The translations under genes and the position numbers were made by a program. From the NCBI GenBank assembly GCA_032718475.1, contig JAUCBJ010009151.1, forward strand, positions 1 through 64,000: a stretch of DNA of 64,000 nt, written 5' to 3'. The stretch's first letter is position 1, and every line of letters begins with the position of its first letter. The DNA comes from Nemertoderma westbladi. Its lineage: Eukaryota > Xenacoelomorpha > Nemertodermatida > Nemertodermatidae. The notes below the pieces were generated by a model, which searched no databases, was not told the origin of the DNA, and saw nothing but the letters and a program-made list of their open reading frames with translations. Positions 10,170 to 20,205 of this stretch are shown in pieces.

Positions 10170-11354
10170 AGAGCGATTCTATGGGATATACACAAGAGAT
10201 TACATCACGCGGGAAGGTTACACTGTTTGTCGGCAGCGAGACAGCGATTCATTCTATTGCAGCCAAGCAGGGCAGTCGGCACCATGTATGACGCCTGTCT
10301 GGTTTGCATGAGGGTGAACGCCAGAGTATTGGAACAGGAGATGGCTGAACTCCCGGAAGCGAGAGTACAGGCGTATGACCCACCCTTTACAAATACTGGG
10401 GTGGACTGTTTTGGTCCAATTGAGGCAAAGAGTGGACGGCTGACCCACAAGCGATGGGGTCTGCTACTGACATGCATGGCTAGTAGAGCCATACACATCG
10501 AGCGTGTGGCAGACATGTCGACCAAATCTCTGCTCCTGGCCTTAAAGAGATTTATGGCCAGGGGAGGACTAGTAAAGGCGTTCTACTCTGATAAGGGTAC
10601 AAACTTTGTCGGGGGGAATAGCGAGTTGAACGCGGCTCATAAAGCGGCACAGAATAAGGAAATTTCTGCAGCACTTTTGCCGCAAAGAGTAGAGTGGAGA
10701 TTCAATACTCCAGAAAGTCCTTGGAGAGGAGGAAGTTGGGAGCGTTTAGTTCGCTCTGTAAAGCAGGCCATTGCCAAAACGTTGCCTGTAAACAAACAAC
10801 TTACTGATGACGAACTGGTCACAGCGTTCATCGAAATCGAGCATACACTAAACTCGAGGCCGATAGCTATGTTACCAGACGGTGTTGCATTAACGCCGAA
10901 TCATTTGCTAATGCAGAGTCCAGCATTTCTTGTGCCGGCATCAGAACCAATTAGTGCCGACCTATATAGTTGTAAGAGCTGGAAGGTGACTCAATTTGTG
11001 GCGTACACATTCTGGGAATATTGGCGGGAATACTATCTTCCCACCATATCCACCAGAACAAAGTGGTACAAAACGGTTCGGAGTCTCCAAAGGGGAGATA
11101 ACGTACTGATAACCGAGCCGATTGTCAAGAGAAAGTATTGGGAGACAGGAGTGATCTTGCACACACACCCAGACGTGCAAAACATAGTGCGCACAGTCAC
11201 TGTGAAAATTAGGTGCAAGTGTCCGCACCCAAAAAAGTGTAAAACTAATGGTTTACACACCTTGGACCGACCGGTCCAGGATATCGTGTTATTAGAGGAG
11301 ACACGCATCAAGACGGGAGATTATAATTTGTCTCCTGCCTCAAAACAGAATTAG
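10170..11354 (+). pseudogene. BEL-4 integrase
   Basis: Integrase of a BEL/Pao element, which would join cDNA to the host chromosome. Counting from the in-frame codon at 10227: a Cys pair of the zinc-binding domain (DACLVCMRV), then the catalytic core with D60 (NTGVDCFGPI), D122 (FYSDKGTNFVGG) and E172 (GGSWERLVRSVKQA). LNSRPI and LTPNHLL and then the BEL-type C-terminal domain (TKWYKTVRSLQRGDNVLI) follow. All three acidic residues are present and D122 to E172 has BEL-like spacing. The ORF ends normally at 11354. It is classed as a pseudogene because of the upstream TAA and the missing rest of the element. Confidence 0.85.
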
Positions 11355-12228
11355 TGTTGGACGCAACTCACTTCGTATGCATTCCTCGCATGCAAATACA
11401 AGGAAATGCATAGGAGCGGGGTTGTGGTGATTTGCGTTGAGTTTTGTCTGGTGGGTATCAAAACAAAAATTTATTTTTTTGGAAAATTTAAAAATTTTAA
11501 AAAATTAGAAGTGAACCCAAGACAATTCCAGACGCTGTGTATAGGCGCGTTTTAGAATTCGCCTATAGATAAACAGTAATTTGAAAAGTCGTGAAGCCTG
11601 GAAAATAGCATTTAGAAACCATGGTGACGGCTATATTACGTAGGAGTGTAAATTGAGTTCAGTAACTTCCACAGATTGGTGCCAACAGTACAACAACCAA
11701 GGTGCTAAAGGTTAGTAGCACCAGAGGCGTACACAGACCCCACTCAGTAGTTTGCGGTAGAGTGAGATGTTCGATTATCAAACCTGTGGGTTTGGTATAG
11801 TCGAGCGCCGATACTATTGTCCTTTCTAACTACTGTAGTCTAGTACAAGTATTGGGGAGTAGCTTGGGCATCAAAAAGTGAGTTGGTCACGGCCAGTTTA
11901 TCTCCGAAGTTTTTGCGCTATGCATGGGAATAGGTTAGAAGGTAGTTAGGAATGAGACGGGATCTAGAGAGCCAAACCTGAACTGCTGGAAGGCGGCCGG
12001 GTAGCTCGGGAAGTTTGTCCCTCCGCATCATCTAACTGATTTATCCACAGTGTAATTGGTTTGCGTAACGAACTATTGGGATATATGTATTTGCGGTACG
12101 ATGAACCGCTACCTGCCGTCCGAGATCAATTCGACGGAATGCATCTGCACCGGAGGACTCGAGGCGAGGATTAGGAGACGCCAAAGGTCTTCAGTGTATA
12201 CAAGTTATTCTACAAATGCGGTGAATGC
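11355..12228. other. Non-coding 3' flank of BEL-4
   Basis: No supported gene. A purine-rich string near 11416-11432 (GGAGCGGGGTTGTGGTG) could be the polypurine tract of BEL-4, with its 3' LTR to the right, but no second LTR copy is present to confirm this. Confidence 0.35.
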
Positions 12229-12707
12229 ATGAATAAACAAGACGTGGCGATTCCCGATCGACTGAACGAGCAACATCCTGAACTGATATTAACGCAATGT
12301 CAAGCTCACCAGTTCCTTAGATACAACGAGGGAGGTTACCCGATGAGCAACCCGATGATCAGTATCGACTTTAGCGGAAAGCGACCTCCGAGACCCATTA
12401 CGCCGACCGTTACGACTTTAGATCCGTATACGGAGATTAAACCTGTTCGACACCCAGTTTGATAGACACGGCGGCGGCCATTTCGCTATACCGAGCCTAT
12501 AAAGACCTAGAGGCGCGGCACGAAGCGGCACGGGACTCGAGTTCCTGGACCACGTTCACTTCGCTTCACCAGGAAAGGAAGGTCACGCCTGAGTATCCAG
12601 ACGAGATTCGCGCCGTCCATCCGTCTACTAACTATACCCACGATCCGCGATTTATACGATATTTTACTTCAAATTATTTCGGGAAGTTTCGACGCACGCA
12701 CTATTAA
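12229..12707 (+). CDS. Two short overlapping hypothetical ORFs
   Basis: 12229-12462 (77 codons, ATG) overlaps 12459-12707 (82 codons, TTG start) by four bases in another frame. The composition looks protein-like (ISIDFSGKRPPRPITPTV; LYRAYKDLEARHEAARDSSS), and the second is acidic/basic and helical in its first half. No domain was recognised. They may be two parts of one frame-shifted gene, or an accessory ORF downstream of the BEL-4 integrase. Chance ORFs remain possible. Confidence 0.3.
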
Positions 12708-12728
12708 GCCCGAATATGTCCAATCCTT

Positions 12729-12755
12729 TATATATCATCGTCGCTCTGATATATA
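12729..12755. other. Hairpin A with 9-nt loop TCGTCGCTC
   Basis: TATATATCA (12729-12737) pairs perfectly with TGATATATA (12747-12755); the loop is TCGTCGCTC at 12738-12746. Hairpin B, 476 bp downstream, has the identical loop. Confidence 0.85.
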
Positions 12756-12847
12756 CGTCTAGAATTATTACCCAGCGCACAATTGGCGGCCTAAGGAGAC
12801 TCGTTTGGGGTCATTGACCTCTGAACGAGTGGAGGATCAGGACCGCC

Positions 12848-13171
12848 GTGCCCACAGCGACAACAGCCGGAGCTCACAGCTCGCGGCAAGTACCAGAAGG
12901 AGGAGTCATTGGCAAGCGTCAAACCAAGGACGAGCAGTTCCATTCTATAAAGTTGCAGAAGGAGGAGTTGGCGGAGGCGCCCACAGGGACACGGCAAATG
13001 GGACGAGGCCGAGGGAGGAGCACCAGTCGGGAGATAGTCGGTGCCCAGGGAACGTCGTCGCCGGTTCCAGGAAGTGACGCCTCAAGAACGCCGTCAACAG
13101 AGTCTACAGGGGGTAGACTGGTGTATCTGGAGAGGGGAGCGAGCCCGAGAGACCCAGGAGCTAGCCGATGA
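12848..13171 (+). CDS. Hypothetical ORF, basic and Gly/Ser/Arg-rich
   Basis: 107 codons from an ATG, not recognised. It contains GRGRGRST and SSPVPGSDASRTPSTEST, so it is probably disordered and basic in part. It is more GC-rich than its surroundings, and the overlapping frame 12805-13077 is also open, so coding is uncertain. The twin hairpins lie on either side, about 90 bp upstream and 35 bp downstream. Confidence 0.25.
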   Translation: MPTATTAGAHSSRQVPEGGVIGKRQTKDEQFHSIKLQKEELAEAPTGTRQMGRGRGRSTSREIVGAQGTSSPVPGSDASRTPSTESTGGRLVYLERGASPRDPGASR

Positions 13172-13204
13172 GACTATAATATCACAGACCGACAAACTCT
13201 AGAC

Positions 13205-13233
13205 ATATACATCATCGTCGCTCTGATGTATAT
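13205..13233. other. Hairpin B with 9-nt loop TCGTCGCTC
   Basis: ATATACATCA (13205-13214) pairs perfectly with TGATGTATAT (13224-13233); the loop TCGTCGCTC is at 13215-13223. Compared with hairpin A, one stem pair changes T-A to C-G with both sides altered. Confidence 0.85.
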
Positions 13234-13734
13234 CGTAGGTTTTGATCAATCATTCGACTGGACTCATATACACTAGTCGTATCCATATTTTAGAATTTTA
13301 ATTTCGAAGGCCGAAAAATATTGAAAGGAAATACTTTTACTTTATAGTCCGTTGGAAATATGATTTGAGCCTATACTATATTTGATTTTGTGTATATGAC
13401 TTTATTTGCTCTAAAGTTTATTGAAAGAGGCAAAGGAAGTGATTGGGGAGACAAACCCGCGGGTTTGGCTTACTCCTTTCACTTACCTGAGCAATCATCA
13501 AACCAAGATGATTTGCGTTTTTTATAAGAAATTAAGTAAAGTCCGAAAATGAAAGAAATTATTACGTATTTTATATTTAATTTGATTATCGGCCTTTAAT
13601 GCAATTTAGTTAAAAATTTAGCCTCAAATACGTTTATATTTAGTTTATCTTGTTAATGTTGATCGTTAATTTGAGATGGGAAATGGGGGACATTGTCCTA
13701 GCCATGTTCCATTTCAATAGGTAGACCGTCAATT
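13234..13734. other. AT-rich non-coding stretch
   Basis: No ORF or repeat that I can support. Confidence 0.45.
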
Positions 13735-13915
13735 TGTAAATAAATGAAAGAGATAATATTTTTGTAAATTTAATTTTGTATGTAGTAATCATTATGTAGA
13801 ACGAACGAGAAAACAGTATTTTTGTAAATTTTATTTGTATGTAATAATCGTTAACATTGAGAGATAATATTTTTGTAATTTTAATTTGTATGTAAATTCA
13901 TTATGCAATATCTAT
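13735..13915. repeat. Degenerate AT-rich tandem repeat
   Basis: About three copies of a 60-70 bp unit containing ATATTTTTGTAAATTT followed by ATTTGTATGTA and a short CATTATG-like end. The copies are diverged and of unequal length. Confidence 0.6.
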
Positions 13916-14093
13916 GGCAATATTTGTAAATAGTAGAATTATTATAGTATCAAGTTATTTAGATTATTTGAAAGCGAATTATTTTATTTGTATACATCGC
14001 CTTATACTCTTCTACAATTGGAGGGAAACATTGTATGATTTCCCTTGGAGCTGTGTTACGGTATATGGCGCTGTACTTACATTAGTCCGTGTT

Positions 14094-14160
14094 ATGCAGT
14101 ATAATTATATTAGCGCGTTATACAGTATAATTATATTAGCCGTTATACAGTATAATTATT
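14094..14160. repeat. 26-27 bp tandem repeat, three units
   Basis: Three copies of GTTATACAGTATAATTAT with tails TAGCGC, TAGCC and TTAG. Confidence 0.8.
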
Positions 14161-14479
14161 TAGATAAGACATAATAACGCGCAATGACATTTAGATAAGG
14201 AAATTAAAACGCCCATATATTTTGAATTCATCCATTTTGTATAGTATGTAGCCCTACGTACGTAATTTTGTAATAAGATATAAGTAAATAGTTCCAGGGT
14301 AGCAAGTTTCCTGTTGGACCCTGGATATAAGCTTGCTGTTATTAGCCTCGATAGGGCCAGCATCCAGGGACGCAATCCTAACCATTCAGCAGCCAGGGAC
14401 ATGATCCATTACCATATATGGTAATAATTTGCGATTTGGAAGCCCTGAGGTTCACAATCCGGCTTCCTTATTGGCCCAG

Positions 14480-14620
14480 CTGTTCCAGGTTGGTCTGATG
14501 GTGGGGCGGATTGGGGAACCAATGAGAGGAATATTGCGTCATCCCTGTTGCATCACCTATAAATTGGCTGTATTTCCGGTATGTGCATCTTAATCTCTAG
14601 TTATCTAGTTATCTTAATAT
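14480..14620 (+). promoter_or_regulatory. CCAAT/TATA promoter-like block
   Basis: In order: a GC-box-like GGTGGGGCGGATTGG near 14500, AACCAATGAGAGG near 14520, and CCTATAAATTGG near 14570, which is the usual spacing and order of a polymerase II core promoter, with initiation expected near 14600. No ORF follows on the plus strand, so this could be the promoter of an LTR, of a retroposon or of a host gene. It is a sequence match only. Confidence 0.4.
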
Positions 14621-16268
14621 CTCAGTTGTTACCGCAGTACCAGTGGCAGTATTGTAGTTTGTTTCTGGTTTCTGTTAATTGTTAATCTTTCGCCTATCTT
14701 TCTGTATTTCTCAATCAATTACTGAAAATTTCGACTTTGAATTATGATTTCTACTTTTGTTTATTAATTCCTATGTGATTTAAGATTTGATAATCCCACG
14801 GGATTTCTTTAGACCGTCAGACTGTTTGTGATTGCATGCGCCGCTACGGTAGCTATTCATTCTAATGGAGGGCTAAGGTACCGGTAGGCGGGCGCACTGG
14901 GGGGAAGCGACGGAAGGGAGTGCAGAGGATCCAAAGCGGGGCGACGCTGGCGGGGGCCACTGTTGCGGTCGGAGCTAGTCAGTTGAGGACCGGGGACCAG
15001 CCGCTGTTACAGTATTAGGGGGCTGACGATCCAGATTTCCATCTCTACTTTGTAGTTTTAGGGGGGCAGAATTTGGGTTTAGTTAGGAGTCCCATGTGTG
15101 GCTTTGGGTGACCTGTGGTTCTTACACTGACTGATTGATTGGATGACTAATACTGGTATACTGATGTATTAATGTACAGGTATTTAGTGCACTAGCTGAT
15201 TGGTGTAGTTAGCGCTATCTGCCGTACTGCCGTACTACTAACTTAGTGCTACGCTATTTGTGTTGTGTTGCTAAAGAGTGCCTGATTCTTAAATGTGAAT
15301 GCTTAGATAGGCGCCTTTCCCTTTGATTGATTTCCATTTCTTAGTTTATGCTTATTAATTGCTAATTAGGTCAAATTAATACCGCATTTAGACTGTTGCT
15401 AGTATAAGCCCCAGTACGTAATAAATTAGAAGTACGTATTCTGGAATATCTAGTAATTAGTATGCGAATTTGTATTGATGACTGTAATTAATTTAGCGAT
15501 AAAATAAAATAAGAATTTGTACGCAGCATAGCGGAGAGTAGTTTAAGTAATTGTTTTAGAATACTGTAGACTATTCACGCTAGGCGGTTATTTGAAAATA
15601 GCGGGGCAACGGACTGACAGCAGTGTCCAGTATACAGCCGTACAGTACAGCAGTAGTAAGTTTGCTGGTCTAAAACCAGCCAAAGGCCAAGTTTCAGCAC
15701 CTAGGAAAGTAACAGATCTATCCCCCTTAACATTAAAACATTCTCACATTCAATGTGTTCTGCCAGTGAATTCCAGTATTTTGCGATAAGTGAACTCCGA
15801 GTGCTAGGTCACCCGCACTCGTTTTAAGTAGCTTAGGGAGCTGATTCGGGTTTATTGTTTTGGTTATTCCCGCGTGGCTCATAGATTCGAACAGTTAGCT
15901 CTCTGTTGAGCGATCAACAGAGAAAGGAACAAGCGATTTCCAGGAGCCGTAGAAAATTAGTAAAATATATTAGTGGACGGCAGGTTAGCGCCATCCAGCG
16001 GTGAGTAGCAGTTTTGTGTTTAGCAGCAGTGCGGCACTAATAACGCGCTCCTGATCGCCCCTGTTTAACAACGCTACCACCGACCTTAGCTTTTACCACG
16101 CACCTTAGGCATTCCTACTCATGACAGCATGTGCTACTGAACCACTTGAACAATTTTGTACAAATATCTATACCAAATACAACAAGAACTTAATATAATC
16201 CTTTAAATGAACCTAACAATTTAATACAAAATAATGCAAATCAATTCAAACTAGATATTTATAAAATT
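14621..16268. other. Non-coding, GC-richer block at 14850-15070
   Basis: No supported gene. 14880-15010 is notably G-rich (GGGCGCACTGGGGGG and similar), unlike the AT-rich surroundings; it may be the transcribed leader of the promoter-like block upstream. The remainder shows nothing I can name. Confidence 0.35.
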
Positions 16269-16283
16269 TTCATGGATCTATTT
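16269..16283. repeat. Target-site duplication of the LINE, left copy
   Basis: TTCATGGATCTATTT, identical to 20095-20109 at the other end of the LINE. Confidence 0.7.
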
Positions 16284-16378
16284 TATATTAATTCGATACA
16301 CCCCCAGGCGGGGTAAATGGAAACCAGTAAAATTTATGTACATAAATAAATAGAAAATAAATTGAATACAATTATTAG

Positions 16379-17802
16379 TTATGGAGATGCGAGACGGGAA
16401 AGTGGAGGGCAGTCGCTGCAGTTCAATGCATGATATCGTCGTGTACATGGGAGGTTACAATACTGACATATACATTCGGTGGATAGCGAGTGGAAAGGCG
16501 TTTGGTTGACGCAGATTAGGTGGTGGAACCCATGGGCGGTCGCACGAGTAATAACGTGTCTGTTACGCTGACCTGCCATCTTCCAATGGGAATTCTGGAA
16601 TCCGGGGCCGTCCAGAAAAGATTCTGTGATGAAGTTGTTGTTACGTTCGCATCGGTGCTCGCAGTATCTGGCAGAGACGTCATCAGTTAATAAGTCTGGA
16701 TATTTCAATAGTACTGCGGCCATAAATGGAGGTTCGTTAATCAAGTTTAGAGCGAGTGTAGAGGAGGCTGATGTGTGGAGAGACAACATTCTTTTGATGT
16801 GTTGAGTCTTTATTTTATCCAATTCTTTAAGGTTCTGTAATGTTAGGTATTTACCAATACTAGTTATTAGGTAGAGTGCTGAAGGGGCAATTTTCATGTT
16901 GAATATTTTTAGTCCTGTTTCAATAGAGAGTAAACGGAGATGTGTCAGTGAACCGATCGTTGAATAAGCAGTGGCTTTCTTTAACTGGATGTGCTCAGAG
17001 AAGCAGAGGGACGGTTGAAGGACTAGTCCGAGATACTCGTAACGGTTGACGATTTCTATGGGAGTGTTATTGTAGGTAAACTTGTCTGCGCGAGCTAGAC
17101 GCCCGGCTTTACGGAATTTAATAATTTTAGTTTTCTTTAAGTTTACAGTCATTCCGTTTAGGAGGCACCAGTCATATAACGCATCGAGAGCGCGTTGTAG
17201 TTCCTCGCAGTCATCGGAATACAGTGCCAGATCATCTGCGTAGAATATCAGTTTAATAAATCGACACACCCTAAGTATTGTGTGGGCGAGATCGGCGATA
17301 AATATTATAAAACATGTTGGGGATAGACAATCACCCTGGAGGATTCCGCGAAGTTGCTTAATGGTTTTCGATAGACGGAGTCCGTCGTATATTCGGATGT
17401 CATTGTTTAGTAGATCTTTAATTATACCGTAAATCTTCCCTTTAATACCAAAGTTATATAACTTGTAAAGAAGAACTGCCCTTGGGACAACATCAAACGC
17501 CTTCCGGAAGTCGACGAACGCGACGAAAACAAATCGCTTGCTGGAGCCAGTTCGCCGGAAGGACGCCGAGATATCGGCAAGAAGTTGCTCCACCGCGTGG
17601 CGAGTAGACCTCCCCTGCATAAATCCATATTGGACCCCGGGTATTAGGTGGATTACGTGTAGGCGAATTCACTTATTAATTATCGATGTAAATAATTTCA
17701 GGAGAACCGAGAGGAGAGCGATTCCTCTATAATTATCTGGATCTGTTACAGAACCTTTTCGTTTGTAAAGGATCTTTATGATACTCTGATACCACAGTGT
17801 TA
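16379..17802 (-). pseudogene. LINE ORF2, reverse transcriptase half
   Basis: Reverse transcriptase that would prime cDNA on nicked DNA. From the ATG at 17620: AFVDFRKAFD (D37 of motif A), LRGILQGDCLSP (motif B), and YADD at residues 127-130 (nucleotides 17231-17242), so the catalytic aspartates are intact. A C-terminal Cys/His cluster follows (CQYCNLPC, HALNC). Coding sequence clearly continues upstream of 17620 (DNYRGIALLS, QYGF) but holds a TGA at 17669-17671, and the join to the endonuclease ORF needs a one-base shift near 17807-17812, at a TTTCCC run. It is therefore inactive in this copy unless those are sequencing errors. Confidence 0.8.
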
Positions 17803-19152
17803 GTAATTTCCCGAGGTTAATAAGGCATTGTATAAGAGTGTTAAGGGGACTAGAATAAATACGATGGTGGACTTTAGGTGTTCATAGAACAGTTGATCGG
17901 GGCCGCAGGATTTATTGTTCGCAGAATCGCGGATGGTTGCCGCAACTTCCTTGGCTGTAATTGGTTCATTGAACCATTCAGCGGAGGTTTGCTCACTGTC
18001 GGAAGAGTCGGGAACCGTTGGCCAGGATGGCGGGATGTTAGGGGTACCGACGAGGTTGGAGAAGTGGGACTCCAGCCTTGTGGAATCTATGGGGGCGACT
18101 GAGGATTGTGTATCCTTAAATAGGAGCCAAGGTTTCACCTCGGCTTTATTGAGTTTTTGTAAGAGGCAGTTGTCCTCGTACTCTTGTCGTTTCGTTTTGA
18201 TTAGCTTCTTATACTGTTTACGTTGATTCCAGAATTCCTTATTGTCGTCGCTAGACTGTTCGCGTCTCCTCATTGCCAGTAAGAGGGAACGCTTAAGTCG
18301 TTGGCAGTCAGTATCGAACCACGGTTTACCAGCGGATTGTTGTGGTTTCTTAGGGATCGTCGATTCCGTTAGTGTTTGTGTCAGTAGTGTAGTCGCTAGG
18401 TCAATATCTGAGTCTTCCAGAGCATTGCTGATTCCACTGGCCAATATAATTGGGTGTACCCCAAGTTTATTAATGTCGATCTTTCGGCTTAACATGGGAG
18501 GTCGATAGTCTATATCTATAAGAGGGTCGGGAATATAAATTGTTGCTGTAACGCGTTGGTGTTTTCGGATCGGGTTAGTGGTTACAGTTATTGTATGCGT
18601 CTGATTTGTAGGACCCAGGAGTCTTACGAACACTAGGTCAATACAACTCGTTCCCTGTGGAGAGCAATAAGTTGCTACGGTTGGGTCGTTTAAACATATA
18701 AACCCTAGGTTGGACAGATAGTCGCTGAGATTACAACCCCGGTCGCCGGAGTCGAGACGGCAGTTGAAATCCCCACCGATTATAGTGGTTTTGTTTGGGT
18801 CAGTTTGTGCAAGCGCGCCTGCGATGATGAGAATAATGTCTTCAACCCGGTGGTTTGGATTGAAGTAGAAAACCGCTATGTTGGATGCCCGAGTGTTGAT
18901 GATAATGAACTGTTTTTCTGTTGCGATAAGAGATGGATCTAAATTAGGTTTGCATAAGATAGAGAGTCCCTCTGAAGGGCGCCCCCTTCTTTGAGTGACG
19001 GCTGGTTCTATAAATGGATAATAGTTATTTACATTACACAAAGTTGATTTCGAATAAAATGTTTCAGTTAGTAATAATACATCGTCATTAATAAATAGCT
19101 CATCCGGGGTCAGGTTATCTAGAATAAACTGTAGCCCTTCGACGTTCCACAC
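17800..19152 (-). pseudogene. LINE ORF2, APE-type endonuclease half
   Basis: N-terminal endonuclease that nicks target DNA for target-primed reverse transcription. Catalytic motifs of the exonuclease-endonuclease-phosphatase fold are visible: N3 (WNVEGL), E30 (LLTET), GGDFN at 126-130, D172 (SCIDLVF) and a late His (RKHQRV, 198). A linker with a basic, helical segment and then the RT start (NKSCGPDQLFYEHLK) follows. The frame closes at 17800 because of a one-base shift; the RT continues in another frame. The true ORF2 probably starts upstream of 19152, overlapping the end of ORF1, since the frame is open there. Confidence 0.8.
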
Positions 19153-19178
19153 AGAGAGTTTAATCGATTGGGGGAGCG

Positions 19179-19952
19179 CTATGGAGGGGGTGGGTTGCGG
19201 GTGAGGTTGTCGTCCCCCGAGACCGCGGTAGCTGAAGTTGCGACTGTCTGCAGTAAACGGACCGGGTTTGGGTTGAGTAATCGAGGTTTGAGTCCATATC
19301 GAACACGTTCTTCGTCATTGAGTGCATAGTTCCGGATGCTGATGCCTGCACCCCAGGCATCGGGGTTCATTAAGGAATCTCGATCGACTTGATCACAGAT
19401 CACGTGGAAGCTAATAAACAGGGAGTCTGTTCTTGGGATGATGGGTATTACTTCCTCGAAGGGGAGTTCCTCCTTGGTTAGGTAGTTGCTAACCTCATCG
19501 GCGGTGACGGACGGATCTAGTCTGCCTATGTGGATGTGAGCCTTTCGGATTGTTGGCATTTTCTGTTGGAGCTGGGGAACTCTGAGAGTGCCACCAACCT
19601 TGTTCCCGCGAAGAGATTCTGGTCGAGGTGTGCGAGGTCCTGTAGGTAGCCTAGTGAGGTTAGATTCGCGGTGGACGTATGAGGTTGGGGTTGATTCCCA
19701 GCCCCGAACCGGAGGGCTCGATGTTGGAACCGGAACCGTTTTGGCGTGGAGGAGCTCGTTCTTTGCAGCAATTGTTTCCTCGCGAGATTCGGCGAGTTTA
19801 CCGAGGGTTAGTGTGTACATAGAGCTCATGGCGATAAGTTTTTCGGATACTGATTTATCTTCGTCGACAGTTACTGATTTCTTTCGCTTGAAAGATTGAA
19901 CTAAACGAATGATATCATCTTGAAGCGCTATAAACTTCGCGGCTTCCACCAT
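19179..19952 (-). CDS. LINE ORF1 protein
   Basis: 257 residues, ATG at 19952. The N-terminal ~85 residues are helical and charged, probably a coiled coil for self-association. A Pro/Ser/Thr-rich linker follows, then residues about 135-215 resemble the RRM-like nucleic-acid-binding domain of LINE ORF1 proteins (KAHIHIGRLDPSVTADEV, SLFISFHV, DAWGAGISIR). It would bind the element RNA. The end overlaps the open frame of ORF2, consistent with coupled translation. The ORF is intact. Confidence 0.7.
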   Translation of the reverse strand: MVEAAKFIALQDDIIRLVQSFKRKKSVTVDEDKSVSEKLIAMSSMYTLTLGKLAESREETIAAKNELLHAKTVPVPTSSPPVRGWESTPTSYVHRESNLTRLPTGPRTPRPESLRGNKVGGTLRVPQLQQKMPTIRKAHIHIGRLDPSVTADEVSNYLTKEELPFEEVIPIIPRTDSLFISFHVICDQVDRDSLMNPDAWGAGISIRNYALNDEERVRYGLKPRLLNPNPVRLLQTVATSATAVSGDDNLTRNPPPP

Positions 19953-20094
19953 ATCGCAATAATACAGATAATAATCAGATAGTACAGTAGTAATACAGAA
20001 GTAGCAAAATTTGTAGGTCAGTAGTAGGTAGTCCAGTAAAATACTACTGTAAAAATAATGCTCTATATACTAATACCGGTACAATGTGATCATG

Positions 20095-20109
20095 TTCATG
20101 GATCTATTT
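20095..20109. repeat. Target-site duplication of the LINE, right copy
   Basis: TTCATGGATCTATTT, identical to 16269-16283. Confidence 0.7.
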
Positions 20110-20123
20110 AAGATATAATTCCA

Positions 20124-20205
20124 TACCGACCGGAAATTGCTACACTCATTTAGCCACTGTTATACCAACTGGTAATCGCTGCACTCGTGTAGCCACTGTT
20201 TTAGT
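20124..20205. repeat. Fragment of the 39-bp satellite, about two units
   Basis: Contains GCTACACTCATTTAGCCACTG and the following unit in the phase of the large arrays further right (written here as a 21-base landmark split: GCTACACTCA, TTTAGCCACTG). It stops at GTAGCCACTG, after which a slippage-like run of GTGTTTTCA copies leads into gypsy-1. Confidence 0.85.

Larger units (their letters stand above)
16284..20094 (-). mobile_element. Non-LTR retrotransposon (LINE), minus strand
   Basis: An element of about 3.8 kb bounded by an identical 15-bp direct repeat. It reads right to left: short leader (20094-19953), ORF1, ORF2 with APE-type endonuclease then RT, and a short 3' region without a clear poly(A). 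ORF2 is broken by one frameshift and one TGA. The clade is not certain; an RRM-like ORF1 and an APE endonuclease fit the Jockey/CR1-type groups. It lies just left of a satellite fragment. Confidence 0.75.

Noticed and set aside
12729-12755. Histone mRNA-type stem-loop
   Set aside because: Stem and loop do not match the histone consensus, and the flanks lack the histone downstream element.
18242-18508. Plus-strand ORFs within the LINE
   Set aside because: They oppose the endonuclease ORF, which has clear catalytic motifs.
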